A model generated the notes under the pieces. The model worked only from the letters and a program-made list of their open reading frames with translations. It made no database searches and had not been told where the DNA came from. This document shows, in pieces, positions 26,591-33,974 of a stretch of DNA of 64,000 nucleotides. The position numbers and the translations under genes were made by a program. Each line of letters opens with the position of its first letter. The stretch's first letter is position 1. Origin of the DNA: Haloferula luteola (GTDB lineage: Bacteria > Verrucomicrobiota > Verrucomicrobiia > Verrucomicrobiales > Akkermansiaceae); NCBI RefSeq assembly GCF_014201715.1, contig NZ_JACHFD010000010.1, positions 62,001 through 126,000 of the forward strand, in the 5' to 3' direction.

Positions 26591-27067
26591 TCAGTCGTTT
26601 CGGGTGGAATCTCCCGTCTGTTGAAACGGAAAATCGCGAATACGGAAACGGATCGAACCAAAGCCCGTTTGCTCAAGGCGATCTTGAGCATCAATAACCT
26701 TTTGAAATGGAGTGCCTCGTTCCACCACCACAGTAACCGGCTTCTCGCTGCCACGCTCGGCCAGCAAATTCTTCAGCCACTCCCCTGGAGCCTCAAGCGG
26801 CTTGAACGTCCGAACACCCGACCAATTCTGGCCCACAGGCGCATACAAAGTGCCACCATCATCCACCCCAATCGGAAACGAATCATCATTCGGTTCAGGA
26901 GTGATGGCCGATGTGTCATCCGACAAAGTCACCGGAATCTGCCGCTCAAATCGCTTGATCATGCTCGTGACCAAGAAAAAGACCAACAGCAGGAAAACAC
27001 AGTCGATCAGAGGAGAGAGCAAGACACCGGTCTCCGCAGGTCGCTTGCGATGAGCGCGAAGATTCAT
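26591..27067 (-). CDS. ExbD/TolR family protein (first copy)
   Basis: 158 residues from MNLRAHRKRP; longer in-frame starts lie inside the exbB gene and are rejected because ATG at 27067 overlaps the exbB stop in an ATGA junction. The membrane helix LSPLIDCVFLLLVFFLVTSMI carries the key Asp. The periplasmic part (FPIGVDDGGTLYAPVG, KPVTVVVERGTPFQKVIDAQ, GFGSIRFRI) has the ExbD fold and a longer loop than the second copy. Two ExbD genes after one ExbB gene are common in Planctomycetes and Verrucomicrobia. Confidence 0.9.
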   Translation of the reverse strand: MNLRAHRKRPAETGVLLSPLIDCVFLLLVFFLVTSMIKRFERQIPVTLSDDTSAITPEPNDDSFPIGVDDGGTLYAPVGQNWSGVRTFKPLEAPGEWLKNLLAERGSEKPVTVVVERGTPFQKVIDAQDRLEQTGFGSIRFRIRDFPFQQTGDSTRND

Positions 27068-27867
27068 TTCCGATTCAGGAACCAATCTTTGAGTAGAGCC
27101 TCCGATTCGACCTCGATCGAACTCGCGATGTGATGCACGCGACGTCGCGACCAATGGTATCCAAGAAGCGCTGGAATCGCCAGAATCAGACCGACCGCCG
27201 TCGTGATCAGGGCCTTCGAAATCGAACCCGCCAACAGCGACGCACCTCCTTCGTCGCCGAATACCTCCACCAACTTGAATGCCTCAATCATCCCAATCAT
27301 CGTCCCCAGCAAACCCAACAAGGGAGCAATCCCCGCAATCACACTCAGTGGATTGCACTTCTCCTCCTGATCCAGCACGGCTCTCGCTCCGATATCCGTC
27401 GCCCCTGACTGCAAAACATCAAAATTCGTGCCACGGAACTCCACCAGATGGCAAATGATCTCCGACGCCGTCGATGGCTGCCTTTTGCAGGCCGCCAGAA
27501 TGTCATCATACCGCCTCTCATGGAACATCGGTCGCACCTCCTTCAACAACGCCGGGGGCATGAATTTCCCCCGCCGCAGCGTGATGAGGCGCTCCAACAG
27601 CACCGCCAACATCCCAATCGAAAGGATCGCCAAAGCCACCATCGTCAATCCCCCCTCGAACATCTCCTCAAGCCAATCCACTTGGACAAGCTGCGACTCC
27701 ATCGGGTTCTCAATCAACAGCGGATCGACCTCCGAAGCCTCGACTTGAGCCGCTGGCGCTGATTCGACCCCCTCTTCGCCGTGGGCGAGACGCGGAGCCC
27801 AAGCGGCAATGAACCACAAAAAGCCGGAGATGGCGGCCAGGGAAATCAGGCGGATTCTAGGAAACAT
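27064..27867 (-). CDS. ExbB/TolQ/MotA family proton channel
   Basis: 267 residues. The N-terminus is a signal-peptide-like segment (MFPRIRLISLAAISGFLWFIAAWAPRL) and a periplasmic stretch rich in Ala, Glu and Pro, then a first core membrane helix (LTMVALAILSIGMLAVLLER). A cytoplasmic domain (FHERRYDDILAACKRQPS) and two pore helices follow (LSVIAGIAPLLGLLGTMIGMIEAF and the segment with SKALITTAVGLILAIPAL). These match the MotA/TolQ/ExbB proton-channel family. First gene of a four-gene minus-strand operon, divergent from a sensor kinase gene. A start eight codons upstream is possible. Confidence 0.92.
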   Translation of the reverse strand: MFPRIRLISLAAISGFLWFIAAWAPRLAHGEEGVESAPAAQVEASEVDPLLIENPMESQLVQVDWLEEMFEGGLTMVALAILSIGMLAVLLERLITLRRGKFMPPALLKEVRPMFHERRYDDILAACKRQPSTASEIICHLVEFRGTNFDVLQSGATDIGARAVLDQEEKCNPLSVIAGIAPLLGLLGTMIGMIEAFKLVEVFGDEGGASLLAGSISKALITTAVGLILAIPALLGYHWSRRRVHHIASSIEVESEALLKDWFLNRK

Positions 27868-27991
27868 AGTGACGGAAGAAACTTGTCCCATCCCACCGTA
27901 ATGCTCCGTGCCTCACAAGATCCTCACCCCTACCTAATCCTACTATTGGAGCCGGGTCCTGCTCTTGCTAAAGCGAGGAACGCTCTCCCCA

Positions 27992-30001
27992 ATGGGTTTT
28001 CGCCACCTAGTTCTGATTCTCTTCCTCCTTCCTCGGCTCGGGTTCGGAGCTCCAGACGTCTTGACCCAGGTGGGTCAAGTCCGCGCCCTCACCCCGGAAA
28101 AAGCCCGAGCTCGAATCCCCGTCGAGATCGAGGGAGTCGTCATCTACTTCGACGCCACTACCGGTCACGCTTTCATCCACGATGAGACGGGCTCCGTGTT
28201 CTTCCGCCCCGGGATAGCCGGAACACCGGGTTCCGTCACGGCCGCCATCGGCGATCATGTCCGCCTCCGGGGTATCACTTGGGCAGGAGAATTTTCCCCA
28301 AGTATCGCTGGCCCCTCCAGCGAGGACGCTCCCGCCCCCGTCGAGCTCATCCCCCTCGGCGCAGGAAAATTGCCCGAGCCTCTCCCCGTTCCCTTCGATC
28401 AACTCAAAACCGGGCGTTGGCACGACCAATGGGTCAGCATCCATGGCACCGTGCGCGAAATCGATGCCGCACCCGGATTAGGACCGCGTCGAATTTCTCT
28501 CCTACTGAGCGGACCCGACGGACGCAGCATCCAAGCTCTCGGAAACAACCTCGACATCGGAAACCCCGTCATGGAGGTGAACCAGGAAATCGAGCTCCGA
28601 GGCATCGTCGCCGGCGGCGGCGATGCCCTAGGACGCCTCCAAGATGCCCATCTCCTCATTGGGGATGCCTCCTGGATCCAAAGCGACTCCGCCTCCACCA
28701 CTGCAGCCTTCGACCAGGCTCCCACCGCACTCTCCGATCTTCGACGTTACCTGCCACCCGAGATCCGCGCCCATCGAATCCGAGTGGATGGCAGCATCTC
28801 CCTCGTCGTGCCCAATCAAGGATTTTTCCTCACCGATGGCCACCTCGGCACCTGGATCGAGACCACCCAACAGCAGTCCTTCCACCTCGGCGATATCGTC
28901 ACTGCGGTGGGCTACGTGTCGGGAAATACCCTCACCGATGGCATCATCAAAGTCCTCGCTCAAGGCCCCCCTCCTGCCCCCCGTGTGACCCAACCGAGCG
29001 AATTGAATGATGCCACTCTCCAAGGCGCGCTTGTCACCCTCGAAGGCACCCTTCGCGATCTCCGCAACCTCTCCACAGGCTCCGATTTTCATATCGAAGA
29101 TCGCAATGGCCACACCATCGCCGCGACCGCCCCCCCACTCTCCGCCCCCCCTGAGTCGGGAGCGCGGATCCTTGTCACAGGAGTCGCCGATCAAGGACAA
29201 CTTCGACTACGGAATTCCCGTGATCTCACCATTCTTTCCGGACCACCATGGCTCACCCCGTCGCGTCAGATCGCCTTGCTGATCGGCGCAGCTTTCGTCG
29301 TCACGGCGATCATCCTTGGGCTCACTTCCCTCAAAATCCAGGTCGCCCGCCAAACCCGCCTGATCCAGGCGCAACTCGTCCACCGCACCCTCGTCGAAGA
29401 ACGACAACGCATGGGTCGCGAACTTCACGATAGCCTTGAGCAGTACCTCGCCGGACTCCACTTGCAACTCGGTGCCCTAAAAGATCGCACTGCCGACTCC
29501 CCCGCATCCGTTCGCGAACTCGCCGCGGGAGCCGTTCGCATGCTCGACCACTGTCGCGAGGAAGCTCGGCGCTCGGTATTTGAACTCAGGACACAAACCT
29601 TCCAACGAGAGGGGCTGGCCGCCGCCCTCGTCCAATTCGTCGAGGAAATCCATCCATCCGCCCCCCCTACCGTCACCGTGGAGATTACAGGCGTAACGCG
29701 CCCCCTCCCTTCCGCCACGGAGTTCAACCTCCTTCGCTGCGCCCAAGAGGCCACCGCCAACGCCCTCAAACATGCCCAAGCGCAATCCATTCAACTTCAT
29801 CTCCACTACCTCCCGGATCGCATTCGCCTCAGCATCCACGACGATGGACAGGGTTTTGACCCTGCTGCTCCCTACGCGTCGCAGCGCCCCCATTTCGGGC
29901 TCCTCCATCTCAAAGAACGTTCAGATCGCATGCATGCCGAACTCGCGGTCGATTCCGCGCCAGGCCTAGGCACCACCGTCACCCTGCACCTGCCCCTATG
30001 A
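27992..30001 (+). CDS. NarL-type sensor histidine kinase with OB-fold-like periplasmic region
   Basis: About 669 residues. Signal-like N-terminus (MGFRHLVLILFLLPRLGFG), then a periplasmic region of about 400 residues. It contains two or three repeats that look like OB-fold strands (IPVEIEGVVIYFDATTG, VTAAIGDHVRLRGITWAG, ALVTLEGTLRDL). A membrane helix sits near residue 430 (IALLIGAAFVVTAIILGL). The cytoplasmic part is HisKA_3 with phosphoacceptor RELHDSLEQ, then HATPase_c with EATANALKHA and DDGQGFDP. It overlaps the response regulator by four bases. The TTG nine codons upstream is rejected because it lies before a cleaner signal peptide. The signal it senses is unknown. Confidence 0.85.
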   Translation: MGFRHLVLILFLLPRLGFGAPDVLTQVGQVRALTPEKARARIPVEIEGVVIYFDATTGHAFIHDETGSVFFRPGIAGTPGSVTAAIGDHVRLRGITWAGEFSPSIAGPSSEDAPAPVELIPLGAGKLPEPLPVPFDQLKTGRWHDQWVSIHGTVREIDAAPGLGPRRISLLLSGPDGRSIQALGNNLDIGNPVMEVNQEIELRGIVAGGGDALGRLQDAHLLIGDASWIQSDSASTTAAFDQAPTALSDLRRYLPPEIRAHRIRVDGSISLVVPNQGFFLTDGHLGTWIETTQQQSFHLGDIVTAVGYVSGNTLTDGIIKVLAQGPPPAPRVTQPSELNDATLQGALVTLEGTLRDLRNLSTGSDFHIEDRNGHTIAATAPPLSAPPESGARILVTGVADQGQLRLRNSRDLTILSGPPWLTPSRQIALLIGAAFVVTAIILGLTSLKIQVARQTRLIQAQLVHRTLVEERQRMGRELHDSLEQYLAGLHLQLGALKDRTADSPASVRELAAGAVRMLDHCREEARRSVFELRTQTFQREGLAAALVQFVEEIHPSAPPTVTVEITGVTRPLPSATEFNLLRCAQEATANALKHAQAQSIQLHLHYLPDRIRLSIHDDGQGFDPAAPYASQRPHFGLLHLKERSDRMHAELAVDSAPGLGTTVTLHLPL

Positions 30002-30621
30002 AGCCCCCCCTTCGCATTCTCATCGTGGACGACCATTTTTTCGTTCGCGCGGGACTCAAAAGCAGCCTGGAGAGCGAGCCCGACCTCACCATCTGTGGCG
30101 AAGCCGCCAACGCCGCCGAAGCCCTCTTGGCTCACAGCACTCTGCGGCCCGATCTCATCCTCCTCGACCTTCGACTCCCAGATCGTGACGGCCTCGACCT
30201 CCTGGAACATCTCAAAAATCGTGATCCCTCCACCCAAGTGATCGTCTTCTCCGTCGACGAAACAGAAACCGACATCGCTCGTGCGCTTGAAGCGGGCGCT
30301 GCGGGATACCTCCCCAAATCATCCCCCCGCAGTCAACTCCTCGCAGGGATTCGCGCTGTCGCAGAAGGGGGAACTTCCTTTCCCCCCACCATTGCAGCAA
30401 AATTCCGCGAACACCGCTCCCGCACTCCGCTCAGCCCCAGAGAACGCGAAATTCTTCATCTCATCGTCGATGGCCAACCGAACAAACTCATCGCAGCTGC
30501 CCTAGGAATCTCGGAAAACACCGTCAAACTCCACGTCTCAAACCTCCTCGCAAAAACGGACGCTCCCGATCGCACAAGCATCGTCAAACTCGCCATCCAA
30601 CGCGGCTGGGTCCGTCCCTAA
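29998..30621 (+). CDS. NarL/FixJ-family response regulator
   Basis: 207 residues. Receiver domain with acidic pocket VDDHFF, phosphorylated Asp in ILLDLRLPDRDG and lysine in YLPKSSP. C-terminal LuxR-type HTH: LSPREREILHLI, PNKLIAAALGISENTVKLHVSNLL. Cognate partner of the preceding kinase by overlap (ATGA) and class (NarL kinase plus LuxR regulator). A fragment of an IS5-type element begins immediately after its TAA, so the native downstream context is lost. Its target genes are not shown by the sequence; the divergent ExbB operon is the obvious candidate. Confidence 0.93.
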   Translation: MKPPLRILIVDDHFFVRAGLKSSLESEPDLTICGEAANAAEALLAHSTLRPDLILLDLRLPDRDGLDLLEHLKNRDPSTQVIVFSVDETETDIARALEAGAAGYLPKSSPRSQLLAGIRAVAEGGTSFPPTIAAKFREHRSRTPLSPREREILHLIVDGQPNKLIAAALGISENTVKLHVSNLLAKTDAPDRTSIVKLAIQRGWVRP

Positions 30622-30857
30622 GAGGCTGTCTGAAGAATCGTCACCGCGCGGATTTCAAGCTGTACTAGTTTTGTTAGGTATCGAAGAAACTCGGGATGCG
30701 CGAGTATCCGAGCAGCTTGACCGATTCTGAGTGGGAAATCTTCCGCCCGCTTTTTCCTGGTTGCCCGATGGGATTGCGGGGTCGTCCGCGGGAGCACTCG
30801 CGGCGCAGCATCCTCAACGGCATCTTCTACATCTTTCGGACCGGCGGCGCGTGGCGC
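30622..30857 (+). mobile_element. IS5-family insertion sequence fragment, left end and transposase N-terminus
   Basis: It begins with GAGGCTGTCTGAA directly after the response-regulator stop, which looks like the inverted repeat of an IS5-type element. From ATG at 30696 the frame gives MREYPSSLTDSEWEIF, RGRPREHSRRSILNGIFYIF and RTGGAWR, the standard N-terminal domain of IS5-group (DUF4096) transposases. After R54 (30857) the homology stops. The rest of the transposase, including the DDE residues, and the right terminal repeat are missing. It is therefore a dead fragment. Confidence 0.8.
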
Positions 30858-30992
30858 ATTGACCTTCACCGGATGAATCGCTTCATCCGGTGCGATCTGG
30901 CTGACGGTCTTGACCAGCTTGAGGACCTCAAGGCTCACCCGCACCTTGAACTCGGCGCTTTGCGTTCCTCTCTTTCGTTTCTCGGTTTTGCG
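30855..30992 (-). pseudogene. IS3-family OrfA N-terminal fragment
   Basis: On the minus strand the frame reads TEKRKRGTQSAEFKV, RVSLEVLKLVKTVSQIA and PDEAIHPVKVNA. This is the HTH_Tnp_1 pattern of IS3-type OrfA proteins: basic start, S-x-EFK-x-x-V-x-LEA-x-K, then a V-HP-x-x-V-x-x-W helix. There is no clear start codon, and homology ends exactly where the IS5 fragment ends (about 30857), before the expected tryptophan. The two fragments point towards each other. Its nature is inferred from motif pattern; a protein search would settle it. Confidence 0.7.
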
Positions 30993-31075
30993 GGTTGGCT
31001 GACGCCGCCAGAACCCTACCCCAATATACGGACTTCTCTGGCTCCGACTGCGGGGTCCTCTTCACTCATTTCGGT

Positions 31076-31426
31076 TCACCCCAGTTTCTGGATGATCGAC
31101 GAGCCCGCCAGAACCAAGGTACCCAAAAGGTACCAGCCCATCATTCCTCCTACCGCGATCCCCGTTGCGACTGTCCATCTCTTCGAAAACCAGATCGCTT
31201 GGTGCCGCTCGAGCCAGATCGTCAGAACGACCCAGCCCAGAGGAATCAGAATGAGCAAGAATCCCCAGTTTCGCACAAATGCCAGCCGCAGGGGAAGTTC
31301 CGTAAACTCATCAGGATACCCCCTCACTTTCAAAATCGCGCCAGTCGAGAGGCACCCACCCACAATCAAGGGCGCATGGAGGCTACCAAGAATCCCCTGA
31401 ATTCGGTATTCGGCGGAAAAGTTCAT
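31076..31426 (-). CDS. small membrane protein of unknown function
   Basis: 116 residues from MNFSAEYRIQGILG. An N-terminal segment IQGILGSLHAPLIVGGCLST, then two strong membrane helices (FLLILIPLGWVVLTIWL and ATGIAVGGMMGWYLLGTLVL) separated by a basic loop (ERHQAIWFSKRW). No family recognised. The upstream in-frame extension to 31696 lacks hydrophobic or motif content and is not counted. The gene lies between the insertion-sequence fragments and tRNA-Pro, so it may belong to an acquired stretch. I see no ribosome binding site. Confidence 0.5.
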   Translation of the reverse strand: MNFSAEYRIQGILGSLHAPLIVGGCLSTGAILKVRGYPDEFTELPLRLAFVRNWGFLLILIPLGWVVLTIWLERHQAIWFSKRWTVATGIAVGGMMGWYLLGTLVLAGSSIIQKLG

Positions 31427-31743
31427 GACGATGGATTTCTTAGACTCGTCATCAGGAATGACTGCTCGCTGGGTACCCGGTCGAGTCCCCCCAGGCTTCC
31501 ATGAGACGGACCTGCATCCTAAAGCCCAATCGCCCTTGTGAAGAGCACCGATATCCATTTCGACCCACGAATTTTGAGCCATCCCCTCCCCTTGAGCGAT
31601 CGTTGCCAAGAAGATGGGGAGATTCCTCTCACCCTCAATCGCGATCTTCCTCTCTTGTCGCAGGAGGTCCAAGGCGCCACGCCCCATCACCCCCAAACCG
31701 TGAACACGCGCGAAACGAACGATCCTTCCTCACGGGAAACAAG
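31427..31743. other. region between small membrane gene and the hairpin after tRNA-Pro
   Basis: About 320 bases. The minus frame stays open here but its content (Arg, Gly and Asp without pattern) does not look coding, and no other frame is convincing. No repeat or insertion-sequence end was found by eye. Confidence 0.35.
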
Positions 31744-31775
31744 AACGGCTTGCAGCGAAAACACTGCAAGCCGTT
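31744..31775 (-). terminator. hairpin downstream of tRNA-Pro
   Basis: Perfect 12-bp stem (AACGGCTTGCAG / CTGCAAGCCGTT) with an 8-base loop. On the minus strand it follows the tRNA 3' end after nine bases and is trailed by CTTGTTTCCC, a poor U tract. It probably terminates or processes the tRNA transcript. Confidence 0.65.
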
Positions 31776-31784
31776 GAAAATGGG

Positions 31785-31861
31785 TGGTCGGGGCGGCCAG
31801 ATTCGAACTGACGACATCCTGCTCCCAAAGCAGGCACTCTACCAGGCTGAGTTACGCCCCG
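31785..31861 (-). tRNA. tRNA-Pro(TGG)
   Basis: On the minus strand the 77 bases fold as a cloverleaf. The acceptor stem is CGGGGCG pairing with CGCCCCG, followed by discriminator A and an encoded CCA. The D arm begins AACTCAGCCTGGTAGAG, the anticodon arm is CCTGC-TTTGGGA-GCAGG with anticodon TGG, and the T loop is GTTCGAATC. The encoded CCA is visible at 31785-31787. TGG anticodon plus the acceptor ending identify proline. Confidence 0.95.
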
Positions 31862-32069
31862 GAACGGGCGGGAAATTCGACAGTTCCCCGTCCCTTGGCA
31901 AGCGGGAAAGTCGACGAAAAGCACACTTCTTTGCAAAGGGCTTCAGAATTGAAGTGATTTCAGCCCCAGAATTCGCCAAGATTCTGCTTGGCAAGAAGGC
32001 GCCTACCGTACAAGTTCCGCGCCCGCCCGCAGTCTGCGGACCCGATTTTCTTACTACACATTCATCATC

Positions 32070-32321
32070 ATGGCCGTCGCTCTCCGCCTCAACCGCCAAG
32101 GAACCAAGGACCGTCCTTACTACAAGATCGTCGCCGTCGACAGCCGCAAGCGTCGCGATGGCCGCTTCATTGAGCAAGTGGGCACCTATGACCCGATGAA
32201 GGAAGGTGCTAACTACACGATCGACCTGGAAAAGGCCGACAAGTGGATCAGCAATGGCGCCAAGCCGTCCGAGACGGTTTCCAGCATCATCCGTAAGGCC
32301 CGCACGGCCGCCCAAGCCTAA
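32070..32321 (+). CDS. rpsP: 30S ribosomal protein S16
   Basis: 83 residues, normal length. [21 protein letters not shown], then [21 protein letters not shown] and the basic C-terminus ([15 protein letters not shown]) match S16. It is followed by a strong terminator and then prfA. In many bacteria rpsP is followed by rimM and trmD; these are absent here, so the classical operon is broken up. Confidence 0.97.
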   Translation: MAVALRLNRQGTKDRPYYKIVAVDSRKRRDGRFIEQVGTYDPMKEGANYTIDLEKADKWISNGAKPSETVSSIIRKARTAAQA

Positions 32322-32346
32322 GCGCTTCGGAAAATCGGGATTTTTC

Positions 32347-32385
32347 ACGACCGCGCGCCTCACCGGGCACGCGGTCGTTGTTTTT
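32347..32385 (+). terminator. intrinsic terminator after rpsP
   Basis: A 9-bp stem ACGACCGCG / CGCGGTCGT with a 14-base loop, followed by TGTTTTT. It lies 25 bases after the rpsP stop on the plus strand and 75 bases before prfA. Confidence 0.8.
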
Positions 32386-32460
32386 GTGGGCATGGGCTCA
32401 CGGGAGCCTACAGAATTCCTCTTGGCTCTGTCCGCGCATGCCTGCCACCTTTCGCCGTCC

Positions 32461-33531
32461 ATGGAGTTCGCCACCCTGATCGCTCAACGCCGCCGTCGAT
32501 TCGCGGAAATCAACGAAATCATGGGAGATCCCGAATTGTTTTCGGATTCCCGTCGGGCTGGCGAGATCATGCGAGAGCATCGTCGCCTCAAAGAGACGCT
32601 TGAGATCTGGGAAGAACTCGAAAAGGGTCGCACCGAGCGCTCCGAAAACGAGGAGCTTGCCCGCGGCGAAGATCCTGAACTGGCCGAGCTGGCATCCCTC
32701 GAACTCCAACGGTTGGAATCCGAATTGCCGGACCTGGAAGAGAAACTCCAGTACGCCCTCTTGCCGGCAGATCCGAACGAAGATCGCGACGCGATCATTG
32801 AAATCCGCGCTGGGGCTGGCGGCGATGAAGCTTCTCTGTTCGCCGCTGAATTGATGAGGCTCTACCAGCGCCACGCGGAAAACCGAGGGTGGAAATCCGA
32901 GCATCTGGGATCGTCCCCGTCCGAAGTGGGCGGCTTCAAGGAGGTGGTGCTGAGGGTCACCGGAGATGAAGTATTTCGCTTTCTGAAATACGAAAGTGGC
33001 GTCCATCGGGTTCAGCGAGTACCTGCGACCGAGACCCAAGGGCGCATCCATACCTCGACGGTGACGGTCGCCGTACTCCCGGAAGCCGAAGAGGTCGACG
33101 TCCAACTCAAACCGGACGAACTGCGTATCGAAGTCTGCCGGGCCGGCGGCGCCGGTGGCCAGCACGTCAATCGGACCGAATCCGCGGTGCAGGTATTTCA
33201 CCTCCCCACCGGGATCATGGTGCGCTGTGAAGACGGGCGCTCTCAGGGCCAGAACAAGGAACGTGCCCTGCAAATCTTACGCTCTCGGCTTTATGAGATG
33301 AAGGTCCGCGAAGAGCAGGAAAAGTATTCGGCCCATCGCCGCACCCTGATTGGATCCGGGGACCGTTCGGAGAAGATTCGGACCTACAATTTCCCACAAA
33401 GTCGGGTCACCGACCACCGGATCGGCTACACCTCCCACAATCTCGACGCGATCATGAACGGTGCGCTAGAGGAACTGACCGGTGGCCTGCAACGTGCGGA
33501 AATGGCGGAGCGACTCGCCGGTTTGCAGTGA
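32461..33531 (+). CDS. prfA: peptide chain release factor 1
   Basis: Recognises UAA and UAG. The GGQ peptidyl-hydrolysis motif is in CRAGGAGGQHVNRTESAV. The codon-recognition tripeptide is PAT in VQRVPATETQGRIHTS, which marks RF1 rather than RF2. The C-terminus (IRTYNFPQSRVTDHRI) is also RF1-like. Length 357, normal. I start at MEFATLIAQRRRRF; an in-frame extension into rpsP is unlikely. Its stop lies one base before that of the small secreted protein on the other strand. Confidence 0.95.
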   Translation: MEFATLIAQRRRRFAEINEIMGDPELFSDSRRAGEIMREHRRLKETLEIWEELEKGRTERSENEELARGEDPELAELASLELQRLESELPDLEEKLQYALLPADPNEDRDAIIEIRAGAGGDEASLFAAELMRLYQRHAENRGWKSEHLGSSPSEVGGFKEVVLRVTGDEVFRFLKYESGVHRVQRVPATETQGRIHTSTVTVAVLPEAEEVDVQLKPDELRIEVCRAGGAGGQHVNRTESAVQVFHLPTGIMVRCEDGRSQGQNKERALQILRSRLYEMKVREEQEKYSAHRRTLIGSGDRSEKIRTYNFPQSRVTDHRIGYTSHNLDAIMNGALEELTGGLQRAEMAERLAGLQ

Positions 33532-33532
33532 G

Positions 33533-33916
33533 TCACTTGATAAAGATTTCTCCCTTTAGTTGGCTGACCACGCGCATTTGATCGCCGCCCCGGCTGGGCA
33601 CCGCCTCCTGCAAAAACCAGCCATATTCCGCCGTCCAGCTGAAGTCATACCATCCCGCTCTTCGAACCACTCCTCCGCTCTCGTTGACAGGTCGGATCAC
33701 CGTCACTCGCCGGACGTGGTTTTCCTGAAATTGGTCACACTGCCTCACCCCTTCGACGATCGAGACCACATGGATGGGGTCTGCTCGCACTTCGTCATTG
33801 AGCGCGATCAAACGAATCGCCTCCGGTTCGCTCAATTCCTGAGTCGGTTCAGCAGCCCATGCCCAGTGACTTCCCGCCAACAATGCGGCCGACATTATCG
33901 AAATCGACGATTTCAT
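33533..33916 (-). CDS. small secreted protein of unknown function
   Basis: 127 residues. Signal peptide MKSSISIMSAALLAGSHWAWAAEP with a plausible cleavage after AWA. The mature part (LSEPEAIRLIALNDEVRADPI, VVRRAGWYDFSWTAEYGWFLQEA, VVSQLKGEIFIK) is a mixed alpha/beta domain with two aromatic-rich strands and no cysteines apart from one in VRQCDQF. Family not recognised. Convergent with prfA. Confidence 0.55.
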   Translation of the reverse strand: MKSSISIMSAALLAGSHWAWAAEPTQELSEPEAIRLIALNDEVRADPIHVVSIVEGVRQCDQFQENHVRRVTVIRPVNESGGVVRRAGWYDFSWTAEYGWFLQEAVPSRGGDQMRVVSQLKGEIFIK

Positions 33917-33974
33917 CCTTCCTAAAAAGCCGCAGCGGGCCGTTTTATTCAGTCGAATTCAGTTGAGTTTTGTC

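Noticed and set aside
30868-30891. 10-bp inverted repeat with 4-base loop (ACCGGATGAA / TTCATCCGGT)
   Set aside because: It lies in the recognisable IS3 OrfA coding fragment, lacks a T tract and is probably a coincidence of codons.
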